The notes beneath the pieces are model-generated. The model worked only from the letters and a program-made list of their open reading frames with translations. It was not told where the DNA came from and ran no database searches. Made by a program: the position numbers and the translations under genes. This document shows, piece after piece, positions 1-5,857 of a DNA stretch of 7,059 nucleotides. The stretch comes from Lysobacterales bacterium. GTDB lineage: Bacteria > Pseudomonadota > Gammaproteobacteria > Xanthomonadales > Xanthomonadaceae. The stretch lies in assembly GCA_020442545.1 (NCBI GenBank), contig JAGRJX010000078.1:1-7059 (forward strand), written 5' to 3'. The number at the start of each line of letters is the position of its first letter. The stretch's first letter is position 1.

Positions 1-1238
1 TCAACAAGTCGCACTCCGCCGCCTACGCGCTGGTCGCCTACCAGACCGCCTGGCTGAAGGCGCACTACCCGGCCGAGTTCATGGCCGCGGTGATGTCCAG
101 CGACATGGACAGCACCGAGAAGGTGGTGAACTTCATCGAGGAAGCGCGCCGCAGCGGCATCGAGGTACTGCCGCCGGACGTGAATTCCTCGGGCCGGATG
201 TTCGAGGCGCTGGATGACGGCCGCATCCGCTATGGCCTGGGCGCGATCAAGGGCGTCGGTTTTGGCGCTGTCGAATCCATCGTCAACCAGCGCGAAGCCA
301 GCGGGCTGTATACCAACCTGTACGATCTCTGCCGCCGCAATGACGACGGCAAGCTCAACCGTCGCGTGATCGAGGCACTGATCATGAGCGGCGCGCTGGA
401 TGCGCTGGGCGTCAATCGCGCCTCGCTGACCGCACAGCTGCCCGACGTGCTACGCGCCACCGAGCAGGAACGTCGCGAACGCGAAGCCGGGCAGAACTCC
501 CTGTTCGGCGGTGGCGATGCCGTGGATGCCAAGCCGCCGCTGGAGCTGGTCGAAGTGCCGGGCTGGCCGATCAAGCAGCGTCTGATTGGCGAGCGCGACA
601 CGCTGGGGCACTTCCTCAGCGGCCACCCGATGGACGCCGTACGTGACCTGCTCACCTCGCTGGTCAGCGCCGACCTCGGCAGCCTCGATACCATTCAGAT
701 GACCGAGCGGCCACGTGGTCCGGAAGCCAACGCGACCGTCGCCGGCCTTGTCGGCGCGGTTCGTCGTCGTGGCGATTCGCAGCTGTTCGCGCAGATCGAG
801 GACGGCCGCGGGCGCATCGAAGCCGCCTTCTTCAGCGAAGCCGCCCGCGACTACGGCGGTCTGCTGAGCCGCGACCGCATCGTGGTGCTGGAAGGTCGGC
901 TGTCCACCGACAACTTCAGCGGCGGCTACAACCTGCGCGTACGCCAGGCCTGGGACTTCGAGGAACTGCTGGGCGATCGTGCCCGGCGACTGCTGATCGA
1001 ACTCGACGCACGCAACCGTGATGACCTCGCCGCCTTCCGCGACCTGATCCGCGAGTACCAGCCCGGCGATACCGCCATCGCCCTGCAGCTGACCGTGGCC
1101 GGCGGCCAGGGCGTGCTGCACTGGAACGGCCAGCACGGCGTCCGCGCCTGCCCCGAGCTGATCGACGCCCTGCGCCCGCTGCCGGGTGTCGGCTCGGTGA
1201 AGATCGACCTGCGGCCGTCAGACGATCCGGCACCCTGA
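1..1238 (+). CDS. dnaE: DNA polymerase III subunit alpha, C-terminal part (5' end outside window)
   Basis: This is the catalytic subunit of the replicative DNA polymerase. The reading frame is open from base 3, so only the last 411 residues are present, and the true start lies to the left. The visible start (NKSHSAAYALVAYQTAWLK) is the end of the polymerase fingers region. A helix-hairpin-helix DNA-binding segment follows at about fragment residues 77-95 (YGLGAIKGVG). At residues 164-169 is QNSLFG, a good match to the internal beta-clamp-binding motif QxxLF. An OB-fold lies at about 243-320, and the last ~85 residues correspond to the tau-binding C-terminal domain. The stop is TGA at 1236-1238. 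Codon use is strongly GC-ending and nothing looks broken. In this bacterial group accA normally follows directly, but here a toxin-antitoxin pair intervenes. Identification is firm. Confidence 0.96.
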   Translation, partial: NKSHSAAYALVAYQTAWLKAHYPAEFMAAVMSSDMDSTEKVVNFIEEARRSGIEVLPPDVNSSGRMFEALDDGRIRYGLGAIKGVGFGAVESIVNQREASGLYTNLYDLCRRNDDGKLNRRVIEALIMSGALDALGVNRASLTAQLPDVLRATEQERREREAGQNSLFGGGDAVDAKPPLELVEVPGWPIKQRLIGERDTLGHFLSGHPMDAVRDLLTSLVSADLGSLDTIQMTERPRGPEANATVAGLVGAVRRRGDSQLFAQIEDGRGRIEAAFFSEAARDYGGLLSRDRIVVLEGRLSTDNFSGGYNLRVRQAWDFEELLGDRARRLLIELDARNRDDLAAFRDLIREYQPGDTAIALQLTVAGGQGVLHWNGQHGVRACPELIDALRPLPGVGSVKIDLRPSDDPAP

Positions 1239-1265
1239 TGGCACAGCTTTTCTGCTGAAAGCCGC

Positions 1266-1301
1266 TTGCCGAAATGTAATCGTTTGGATACACTTTCGTC
1301 A
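1266..1301 (+). promoter_or_regulatory. Candidate promoter of the toxin-antitoxin operon, with overlapping imperfect inverted repeat
   Basis: TTGCCG (1266-1271) and TACACT (1289-1294) each match four of six bases of the sigma-70 hexamers and are exactly 17 bp apart. Transcription would begin about 7 bases after the -10 box, on or next to the A of the toxin ATG at 1301. Between and over these boxes lie AAATGTA (1272-1278) and TACACTT (1289-1295), inverted copies with one mismatch and a 10-base gap. They are a reasonable operator for the HTH antitoxin, because such antitoxins usually repress their own promoter. The hexamers and spacing are seen directly; promoter and operator function are inferred. 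Confidence 0.45.
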
Positions 1302-1600
1302 TGTACACCGTTCGCCGGCTACCCGAATTTGCCGAATGGCTGGACAGTCTGAAAGACAAGGCGACCAAGGCTCGTCTGATTCGCCGCCTGCAGAAAGCCG
1401 AACAGGGAAATCTGGGTGATATTGAACCGGTAGGTGACGGCGTCAGCGAAATGCGCGAGCACTTCGGCCCGGGATGGCGTATGTATTTCGTGCAGCGCGG
1501 ATCGCAGCTGATTGTTCTGCTGGGCGGTGGCAGCAAAGCCACGCAATCAAAGGACATCGTCGTCGCGAAGGCTCGTGCATCGCGCCTTGAGGAGCAATAA
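1301..1600 (+). CDS. Type II toxin, RelE/HigB-like (addiction-module killer protein, Gp49 family)
   Basis: A 99-residue basic protein matching the family called putative addiction-module killer protein (RelE/ParE superfamily, phage Gp49-like). Members studied in related families are ribosome-dependent mRNA endonucleases. Visible family hallmarks are the N-terminal helices (FAEWLDSLKDKATKARLIRRL, about residues 10-30) and the region HFGPGWRMYFVQ (54-65), followed by LIVLLGGGSKATQSKDI (70-86). An in-frame TAA at 1277-1279 fixes ATG 1301 as the only sensible start. No Shine-Dalgarno sequence precedes it, so the message may be leaderless. By hand count about 36 of 99 codons end in A or T, against 9 of the first 53 in accA, which suggests acquired DNA. 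The antitoxin gene begins 3 bases after the stop. The family call is firm; the cellular target is not shown. Confidence 0.9.
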   Translation: MYTVRRLPEFAEWLDSLKDKATKARLIRRLQKAEQGNLGDIEPVGDGVSEMREHFGPGWRMYFVQRGSQLIVLLGGGSKATQSKDIVVAKARASRLEEQ

Positions 1601-1603
1601 TCC

Positions 1604-1903
1604 ATGAACGCAAAGGTCAACATTTCCCGCATTCCGAAATTCGATGCCGCCGAGCACCTGAAAGACGCCGACGATATCGCCGCTTACCTGGTCGCCGTCC
1701 TGGAGGAGGAGGATCCCTCCGCGCTTGCGGAAGCGCTCGGCACCATCGCGCGCGCGCGCGGCATGAGCGAAATCGCCAAAGCGTCGGGGCTGGGGCGCGA
1801 ATCGCTGTACAAGGCATTACGGCCAGACGCACAGCCGCGCTTCGAAACGGTGCAGCGTGTCTGCGCAGCGCTTGGCGTCCGGTTGACGGCGGTTCCTGCC
1901 TGA
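1604..1903 (+). CDS. Type II antitoxin, HigA-like HTH protein (addiction-module antidote)
   Basis: A 99-residue protein that should neutralise the toxin encoded immediately upstream and repress the operon. The N-terminal part contains FDAAEHLKDADDIAAYLVAVLEEEDP (about residues 13-38), typical of the antidote family. Residues 54-72 (MSEIAKASGLGRESLYKAL) form a helix-turn-helix, and a second conserved stretch runs FETVQRVCAALGVRL near the end. Unlike the toxin, it has a strong Shine-Dalgarno sequence, TTGAGGAG at 1587-1594, inside the end of the toxin gene and 9 bases before ATG 1604. This fits the need for excess antitoxin. Codon use is intermediate: about 24 of 99 codons end in A or T by hand count. 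A run of seven CG units (1747-1760) lies in the coding region. Toxin-first order resembles higBA. Confidence 0.9.
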   Translation: MNAKVNISRIPKFDAAEHLKDADDIAAYLVAVLEEEDPSALAEALGTIARARGMSEIAKASGLGRESLYKALRPDAQPRFETVQRVCAALGVRLTAVPA

Positions 1904-1915
1904 CGCGACGCGCAA

Positions 1916-1927
1916 GGCGGAAACGCC
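1916..1927 (+). terminator. Small GNRA-type hairpin after the toxin-antitoxin pair, possible weak terminator
   Basis: GGCG (1916-1919) and CGCC (1924-1927) enclose a GAAA tetraloop, 13 bases after the antitoxin stop. The stem is only 4 bp and no T-run follows, so it would be at best a weak or factor-dependent terminator. The rest of the 1904-2023 gap holds the accA promoter and nothing else I can name. Confidence 0.2.
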
Positions 1928-1978
1928 CGAGGCTCCAGCCATCTTGTTTGCCCGGACACGATGGCGGGTAATGCGTGA

Positions 1979-1988
1979 CTGCTATACT
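1979..1988 (+). promoter_or_regulatory. Candidate accA promoter (extended -10)
   Basis: TATACT (1983-1988) matches five of six bases of the -10 consensus and is preceded by TGC (1980-1982), an extended -10 (TGn). No convincing -35 box is visible 16-18 bp upstream, which an extended -10 can tolerate. The predicted transcript starts near 1995, giving a leader of about 29 bases before ATG 2024. A separate promoter here makes sense because the toxin-antitoxin pair separates accA from dnaE. Confidence 0.45.
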
Positions 1989-2023
1989 CCGCGCGTCTTT
2001 CCGGGGCTACACGCGACATCTGC

Positions 2024-2983
2024 ATGAATCCGAACTTCCTCGATTTCGAGCAACCCATCGCCGAACTGGACGCGAAAATCCAGGAACTGCGCCACGCCAG
2101 CCATGGCTCCGCGCTGAGCATCGAGGACGAGATCGGCCGTCTGCAGGACAAGCTGCGCACCCGCACCGCGGAAATCTTCAAGGCGCTGACGCCGTGGCAG
2201 GTCGCGCAGCTGTCGCGCCATCCGCAGCGCCCGTACAGCAACGACTACTTCGGCCTGATCCTCGACGAGTTCCACGAGCTGGCCGGTGATCGCGCCTACG
2301 CCGATGACGCCGCGATTGTTGGCGGCTTGGGTCGCATCGACGGTCGCTCCGTGGTCGTGATCGGCCAGCAGAAGGGCCGCGACACCAAGGCCAAGGTCAA
2401 GCGCAATTTCGGCATGCCGCGTCCGGAGGGTTATCGGAAGGCACTGCGCCTGATGAAGCTGGCCGAGCGCTTCAAGCTGCCGCTGCTGACCTTCATCGAC
2501 ACGCCGGGCGCCTATCCGGGCGTCGGCGCCGAGGAACGCGGCCAGAGCGAGGCCATCGCCCGCAACCTCATCGAGATGGCCGAACTGCGCATTCCGATCA
2601 TCGCCACCGTGATCGGCGAAGGCGGCTCGGGCGGCGCGCTGGCCATCGGCGTGGCCGATCGCATGCTGATGCTCGAATACAGCACCTATTCGGTGATCTC
2701 GCCGGAAGGCTGCGCATCGATCCTGTGGAAGAGCGCCGACAAGGCCCGCGACGCCGCCGAGGCACTGGGCCTGACTGCGCCACGCCTGAAAGAACTGGGC
2801 CTGATCGACAGCATCATCAAGGAACCGCTGGGCGGCGCCCACCGCGATGGCAAGGCCATGGCGGAAAGCCTGCGCAACACCCTGCTCGACCAGCTCGACC
2901 AGCTGGGCAAGCTGTCCACCGACGAGATGCTGGAACAGCGCTACCGGCGCATTCGTGGTTTCGGGAAATTTGAAGCCGCCTGA
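2024..2983 (+). CDS. accA: Acetyl-CoA carboxylase carboxyltransferase subunit alpha
   Basis: AccA pairs with AccD to form the carboxyltransferase of acetyl-CoA carboxylase. It transfers the carboxyl group from biotin on AccB to acetyl-CoA, making malonyl-CoA for fatty-acid synthesis in the cytoplasm. The protein is 319 residues, the same length as E. coli AccA. It begins with the usual NFLDFEQPIAELDAKI helix and has the crotonase-fold signatures TPGAYPGVGAEERGQ (from residue 160) and GGSGGALAIGVADR (from residue 200), whose glycine-rich backbone forms the active-site oxyanion pocket. The segment LDQLDQLGKL near the end is a short leucine-rich helix encoded by a 9-bp tandem repeat. The start has no clear Shine-Dalgarno sequence but fits the family N-terminus exactly. 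It converges with the methyltransferase gene 30 bases downstream. Confidence 0.97.
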   Translation: MNPNFLDFEQPIAELDAKIQELRHASHGSALSIEDEIGRLQDKLRTRTAEIFKALTPWQVAQLSRHPQRPYSNDYFGLILDEFHELAGDRAYADDAAIVGGLGRIDGRSVVVIGQQKGRDTKAKVKRNFGMPRPEGYRKALRLMKLAERFKLPLLTFIDTPGAYPGVGAEERGQSEAIARNLIEMAELRIPIIATVIGEGGSGGALAIGVADRMLMLEYSTYSVISPEGCASILWKSADKARDAAEALGLTAPRLKELGLIDSIIKEPLGGAHRDGKAMAESLRNTLLDQLDQLGKLSTDEMLEQRYRRIRGFGKFEAA

Positions 2984-3017
2984 CAACTCAGGCCTGGCGT
3001 TGGCAATACCAACTCAG
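2984..3017. repeat. Hairpin and short direct repeat in the convergent accA / methyltransferase gap
   Basis: GTTGG (2999-3003) and CCAAC (3009-3013) form a perfect 5-bp stem with a 5-base loop, placed where both converging transcripts would end. CAACTCAG occurs twice, at 2984-2991 and 3010-3017, and the second copy contains the methyltransferase stop codon. There is no T-run on either strand, so a role as bidirectional terminator is only possible, not shown. Confidence 0.3.
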
Positions 3018-3790
3018 ACCCAGCCAGCCACCATCACCCGCTTGTGATGGACCAGCTGCTCGTAGCCGTCATCCGGCACCGGCAGCACTTCGACGCGGGA
3101 AAAACCGATGCGCTGCATGATCCAGACCAGTGCCTCGACGCTGGGAACCAGGCAGATGCCGGTGGTCGAGGCTTCCGGGCCATGGGTTTCGCCAGTCTCG
3201 TCGATGATGCCGAAACTGCCCTTGAGCGGTCGCACGAAGCGGTAGCTGCCGTAGTCAACCCAGCCGATCTGACCCGGCACCACCTGGGTTTCGACCAGGC
3301 ACAGGTCACGGCACATGGCCCGTGCCATGCGCAGCGCGCCGACCGGGTTTTCCAGGTGGTAGATCAGGCCGAAGCACAGCACCAGGTCGTGCTGGCCGAT
3401 GCTGACGGGATCGAGGTCATGGATGTCCGACTGCAGCAACGACCAGTTCGACAGACCCATCGCATCGCGAATCAGGCTGGCATCGGCCACATGCTCGTCG
3501 CGGGCATCGACGCCCAGCACCTTGTCGAAGCCACGACGCGCCAGATGCATGGAGAACCAGCCCTGATGGCAGGCCATGTCGACAGCAATCCGGCCACTGA
3601 AATCACCACCGAAATGCGCGTCCAACGCCGCATCCAGCATCTGCGTGCGGGTGGTGTGGATCAGGTCCAGCGCGCCGCCATCGTAGGTCGGCGTGGTGGC
3701 GCCCGACGGCAGCGGGAACGGGTAGAACCAGGTCTTGGCCAGCGCCTTCTGCTCCAGTTCGGCCGTATCCGTCGCGCTCATGTCGTCCAT
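3014..3790 (-). CDS. Class I SAM-dependent methyltransferase, CmoB/DUF1698-like, substrate unknown
   Basis: A 258-residue cytosolic protein with a class I methyltransferase fold. Motif I is VDMACHQGWFS (residues 70-80), an unusual variant of the glycine-rich SAM loop. Asp95 in VLGVDA is the acidic residue expected to bind the SAM ribose. DLVLCFGLIYHLENPVGALR (135-154) resembles motif IV of CmoB and DUF1698 proteins. The region before residue 65 (WFYPFPLPSGATTPTYDGG) also resembles CmoB-type proteins, but the protein is shorter than CmoB (about 323 residues) and I cannot say it acts on tRNA. Nucleotide-sugar or small-molecule methylation is equally possible. ATG 3790 is the longest start; ATG 3781 is an alternative. 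Neither has a good ribosome-binding site. The gene diverges from tdh, with a gap of about 140 bases. Confidence 0.85.
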   Translation of the reverse strand: MDDMSATDTAELEQKALAKTWFYPFPLPSGATTPTYDGGALDLIHTTRTQMLDAALDAHFGGDFSGRIAVDMACHQGWFSMHLARRGFDKVLGVDARDEHVADASLIRDAMGLSNWSLLQSDIHDLDPVSIGQHDLVLCFGLIYHLENPVGALRMARAMCRDLCLVETQVVPGQIGWVDYGSYRFVRPLKGSFGIIDETGETHGPEASTTGICLVPSVEALVWIMQRIGFSRVEVLPVPDDGYEQLVHHKRVMVAGWV

Positions 3791-3807
3791 CCGTCAAGAA
3801 AGCGGCG

Positions 3808-3813
3808 ATTTTA
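3808..3813 (-). promoter_or_regulatory. Candidate -10 box for the methyltransferase gene
   Basis: Read on the minus strand this is TAAAAT, matching five of six bases of the -10 consensus, 17 bases before ATG 3790. Transcription would start around 3800, leaving a leader of about 10 bases, too short for a normal Shine-Dalgarno sequence if ATG 3790 is used. No good -35 box is visible. Confidence 0.3.
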
Positions 3814-3863
3814 CCTGATCGCCAGCCGCCATCCCCGCCGGCCGGGTTCAAGACGTTCGACAC

Positions 3864-3878
3864 CCGTGCCCGGCACGG
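3864..3878. promoter_or_regulatory. 15-bp dyad upstream of the tdh -10 box, candidate operator
   Basis: CCGTGCC (3864-3870) and GGCACGG (3872-3878) are perfect inverted copies around a single central C. The dyad ends 8 bases before the tdh -10 box, so its left half covers the position where a -35 box would lie, and no -35-like hexamer is present there. This is a typical location for a repressor site, or for an activator replacing -35 contacts. It lies in the divergent gap, so it could serve the methyltransferase gene too. The symmetry is seen; the regulator is unknown. Confidence 0.35.
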
Positions 3879-3886
3879 CCGCTCGG

Positions 3887-3892
3887 TATAAT
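3887..3892 (+). promoter_or_regulatory. tdh promoter, perfect -10 box
   Basis: TATAAT at 3887-3892 is a perfect -10 consensus in very GC-rich surroundings. The predicted start of transcription is near 3899, giving a leader of about 24-36 bases depending on which tdh ATG is used. The -35 position (3864-3869, CCGTGC) does not match the consensus and is part of the dyad, suggesting control by a DNA-binding protein. Confidence 0.55.
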
Positions 3893-3934
3893 CGGGCTTT
3901 CCCGAACGCAGCGAGTCTGGGCATGCCCGAGATG

Positions 3935-4957
3935 ATGAAGGCGCTGGTCAAGCGCGAAGCCGGTCCCGGCATCTGGATGGAGTCCGTGCCGGTGCCGGAG
4001 GTCGGCCCGAACGAAGTGCTGATCCGGCTGGAAAAGACAGCGATCTGCGGTACCGACCTGCACATCTACAAGTGGGACGAGTGGAGCCAACGCACCATCA
4101 GGCCGGGGCTGGTCATCGGTCATGAGTTTGTTGGCCGCGTCGTCGAACTGGGTTCGGCCGTCACCGGCTATGCCGTTGGTGATCGCGTGTCGGCCGAGGG
4201 CCATATCGTCTGCGGCCACTGCCGCAACTGTCGCGCCGGTCGCCAGCACCTGTGCCCGAACACGGTCGGCATCGGCGTCAACCGCAACGGCGCCTTTGCC
4301 GAGTACGTGGCCATGCCGGCCAGCAACCTGTGGCCGATTCCCGACCAGATTCCCAGCGAACTGGCCGCGTTCTTCGACCCGTACGGCAACGCCGCGCACT
4401 GTGCGCTGGAGTTCGACGTGATCGGTGAGGACGTACTGATCACCGGTGCCGGCCCCATCGGCATCATCGCCGCCGGCATCTGCAAGCACGTCGGCGCGCG
4501 CAACGTGGTCGTGACCGACGTCAATGACTACCGCCTGAAGCTGGCCGCCGACATGGGCGCCACGCGCGTGGTCAACGTCTCGCAGCAGTCGGTGAAGGAC
4601 GTGATGAGCGACCTGCACATGGAAGGCTTCGACGTTGCGCTTGAGATGTCCGGTCATCCCGGTGCCTTCAACGACATGCTCGACTGCATGTACCACGGCG
4701 GCAAGATCGCCCTGCTCGGCATCCTGCCGAATGGTGCAGGAATCAACTGGGACCGCCTGATCTTCAAGGGTCTGACCGTCCACGGCATCTACGGCCGGCG
4801 CATGTACGAAACCTGGTACAAGATGACCCAGATGCTTCTCACCGGCTTTCCGCTGCAGAAGGTGCTCACCCATCAGATCCACATCGACGACTTCCAGCGC
4901 GGCTTCGACCTGATGGCGGCCGGCAACTGCGGCAAGGTGGTCTGCAGCTGGAACTGA
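3935..4957 (+). CDS. tdh: L-threonine 3-dehydrogenase
   Basis: Tdh is a zinc- and NAD-dependent cytosolic enzyme that oxidises L-threonine to 2-amino-3-ketobutyrate, the substrate of Kbl. From ATG 3935 the product has 340 residues and lines up residue for residue with the start of E. coli Tdh. Catalytic zinc ligands are Cys38 (CGTDLH), His63 and Glu64 (GHEFVG). The structural zinc site is Cys93, Cys96, Cys99 and Cys107 in CGHCRNCRAGRQHLC. The Rossmann nucleotide-binding loop is GAGPIGIIAAGICKHVGARN, with the following Asp in VVTDVN selecting NAD. ATG 3923 and ATG 3932 are in frame just upstream, and none of the three has a strong ribosome-binding site; I chose 3935 by homology. The frame stays open far to the left, opposite the methyltransferase gene, but that part is not coding. 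kbl lies two genes downstream. Confidence 0.95.
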   Translation: MKALVKREAGPGIWMESVPVPEVGPNEVLIRLEKTAICGTDLHIYKWDEWSQRTIRPGLVIGHEFVGRVVELGSAVTGYAVGDRVSAEGHIVCGHCRNCRAGRQHLCPNTVGIGVNRNGAFAEYVAMPASNLWPIPDQIPSELAAFFDPYGNAAHCALEFDVIGEDVLITGAGPIGIIAAGICKHVGARNVVVTDVNDYRLKLAADMGATRVVNVSQQSVKDVMSDLHMEGFDVALEMSGHPGAFNDMLDCMYHGGKIALLGILPNGAGINWDRLIFKGLTVHGIYGRRMYETWYKMTQMLLTGFPLQKVLTHQIHIDDFQRGFDLMAAGNCGKVVCSWN

Positions 4958-4978
4958 TCGCGGTAACATGACAGTCAC

Positions 4979-5009
4979 GCGGCCTGCACTCCGGGGAGAC
5001 GCAGGTCGC
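4979..5009 (+). terminator. 9-bp stem-loop after tdh, possible terminator or mRNA 3' structure
   Basis: GCGGCCTGC (4979-4987) pairs with GCAGGTCGC (5001-5009) over 9 bp, with one G-U pair. Inside the 13-base loop, CTC (4989-4991) and GAG (4996-4998) can pair around CGGG. It begins 21 bases after the tdh stop and ends 47 bases before the next gene. No T-run follows, so it is not a textbook intrinsic terminator. It could stabilise the tdh message end or be a leader element of the next gene. Confidence 0.4.
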
Positions 5010-5039
5010 CACCACCCAGAAGCGGCAAACCACCATCAC

Positions 5040-5054
5040 TCGACGGGGAGTCGA
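5040..5054 (+). promoter_or_regulatory. Ribosome-binding site presented in a small hairpin loop
   Basis: TCGAC (5040-5044) and GTCGA (5050-5054) can form a 5-bp stem whose loop is GGGGA (5045-5049), the core of the Shine-Dalgarno sequence for ATG 5057. The GGGGAG motif ends 6 bases before the ATG and firmly sets that start. Whether the stem forms in the message is not known. Confidence 0.45.
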
Positions 5055-5056
5055 TC

Positions 5057-5842
5057 ATGAAACGTTGCCTGGCCTTGCTGTTGTTGTCCGCCCTGCCCCT
5101 TGGGGCTTCCGCGCAATCGCTGTTTGGCAGTGAGTGGGCCGAAGGCCACGAGTTGCCGAAGACCTTCGGCGTCGGCGCCGACATGTTCAGCATGCATCAG
5201 GACTACGACATCGCCTCATTGCAGTTCACCCTGCCTGGCGTCGACCTCGCCGACCCCAGCGTCATCAAGGTGGAGAACCGCGCCTGGAACGTCGACGTCA
5301 AGCTGGACGCCTGGCTGCTGCCGTTCCTCAACGTCTTCGCGATCCTGGGGCACGTCGAGGGCGATACCGACGTCGACCTGCGCGCCGTGGACATTCCGGG
5401 CGCTCCGGCTGGCGTGTTGGGCCAGCTGCCGATCAGCTATGACGGCCGCGTCTATGGCGGCGGCCTGACCCTGGCCTACGGCAGCGAGCGCTGGTTCGCC
5501 AGCCTGACCGGCAGCTGGTCGCGCAGCAGTCTTTCCGGCGACTTCGATTCCAGCGTCCGCGCCAAGACCTGGCAGCCGCGAATCGGCCTGGTCCGCGACG
5601 ACTGGCGCTTCTGGGTCGGCGGCTTCTACCTCGACACCACCGAAAAGCATGCGGGTTCCATTGCCCTGCCCGGCATCGGCACGGTGCCGTTCGCGGTGGA
5701 GCTGGAGTCGTCGAACAAGTTCAACCCGACGCTGGGCATCGGCTATGACTTCGCGCGCAACGCCGAGCTCAGCGTCGAGTTCGGCCATGGTGGCGACCGC
5801 ACCATGACGCTGGCCAACTTCACCTGGCGCTTCGGCGACTGA
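5057..5842 (+). CDS. Predicted outer-membrane beta-barrel protein, function unknown
   Basis: A 261-residue exported protein. The signal peptide is clear: positive n-region (MKRC), a leucine-rich core, and a signal-peptidase I site ASA|Q after residue 19. The mature part is rich in Gly and aromatic residues and alternates hydrophobic and polar residues in short strands, for example YGGGLTLAYGSERWFASLTG, WRFWVGGFYLDTT and NPTLGIGYDFARNAELSVEF. It ends FTWRFGD, so the aromatic residue of the usual barrel-assembly signal is third from the end rather than last. I estimate 8 or more strands but cannot assign a named family; a substrate channel, adhesin or structural barrel are all possible. The start is set by GGGGAG 6 bases upstream. 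Its stop overlaps by one base (TGATG) an upstream candidate start of the next gene. Confidence 0.75.
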   Translation: MKRCLALLLLSALPLGASAQSLFGSEWAEGHELPKTFGVGADMFSMHQDYDIASLQFTLPGVDLADPSVIKVENRAWNVDVKLDAWLLPFLNVFAILGHVEGDTDVDLRAVDIPGAPAGVLGQLPISYDGRVYGGGLTLAYGSERWFASLTGSWSRSSLSGDFDSSVRAKTWQPRIGLVRDDWRFWVGGFYLDTTEKHAGSIALPGIGTVPFAVELESSNKFNPTLGIGYDFARNAELSVEFGHGGDRTMTLANFTWRFGD

Positions 5843-5857
5843 TGACCGCCGCTTTAC

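Noticed and set aside
1245..1264. Hairpin GCTTTTC / GAAAGC after dnaE as a terminator
   Set aside because: The stem is short and needs a bulged base; no T-run follows.
1239..2023. Insertion-sequence ends, att sites or target duplications flanking the toxin-antitoxin pair
   Set aside because: I compared the flanks by eye and saw no matching direct or inverted repeats.
2887..2904. 9-bp tandem repeat near the end of accA (LDQLDQ)
   Set aside because: It encodes an ordinary leucine-rich helix in a region where AccA proteins have similar residues; not a mobile or variable repeat.
1982..2986. Long minus-strand open frame opposite accA (334 codons)
   Set aside because: It is a shadow of accA in GC-rich DNA, with a repetitive Ala/Gly/Gln/Val/Asp composition and no recognisable motif.
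3044..3934. Plus-strand open frame continuing upstream of tdh, giving a 637-residue reading frame
   Set aside because: The extension is the antisense of the methyltransferase gene, shows no domain and has low-complexity composition. Tdh homologues start at or near 3935, and a perfect -10 box lies at 3887.
4964..4969. TAACAT as a -10 box for the barrel gene
   Set aside because: It has no -35 partner and matches only moderately; the gene may be read from the tdh promoter.
3848..4978. Long minus-strand open frame opposite tdh (376 codons)
   Set aside because: Antisense shadow of a confidently identified enzyme gene; His/Asp/Val-rich with no family resemblance.
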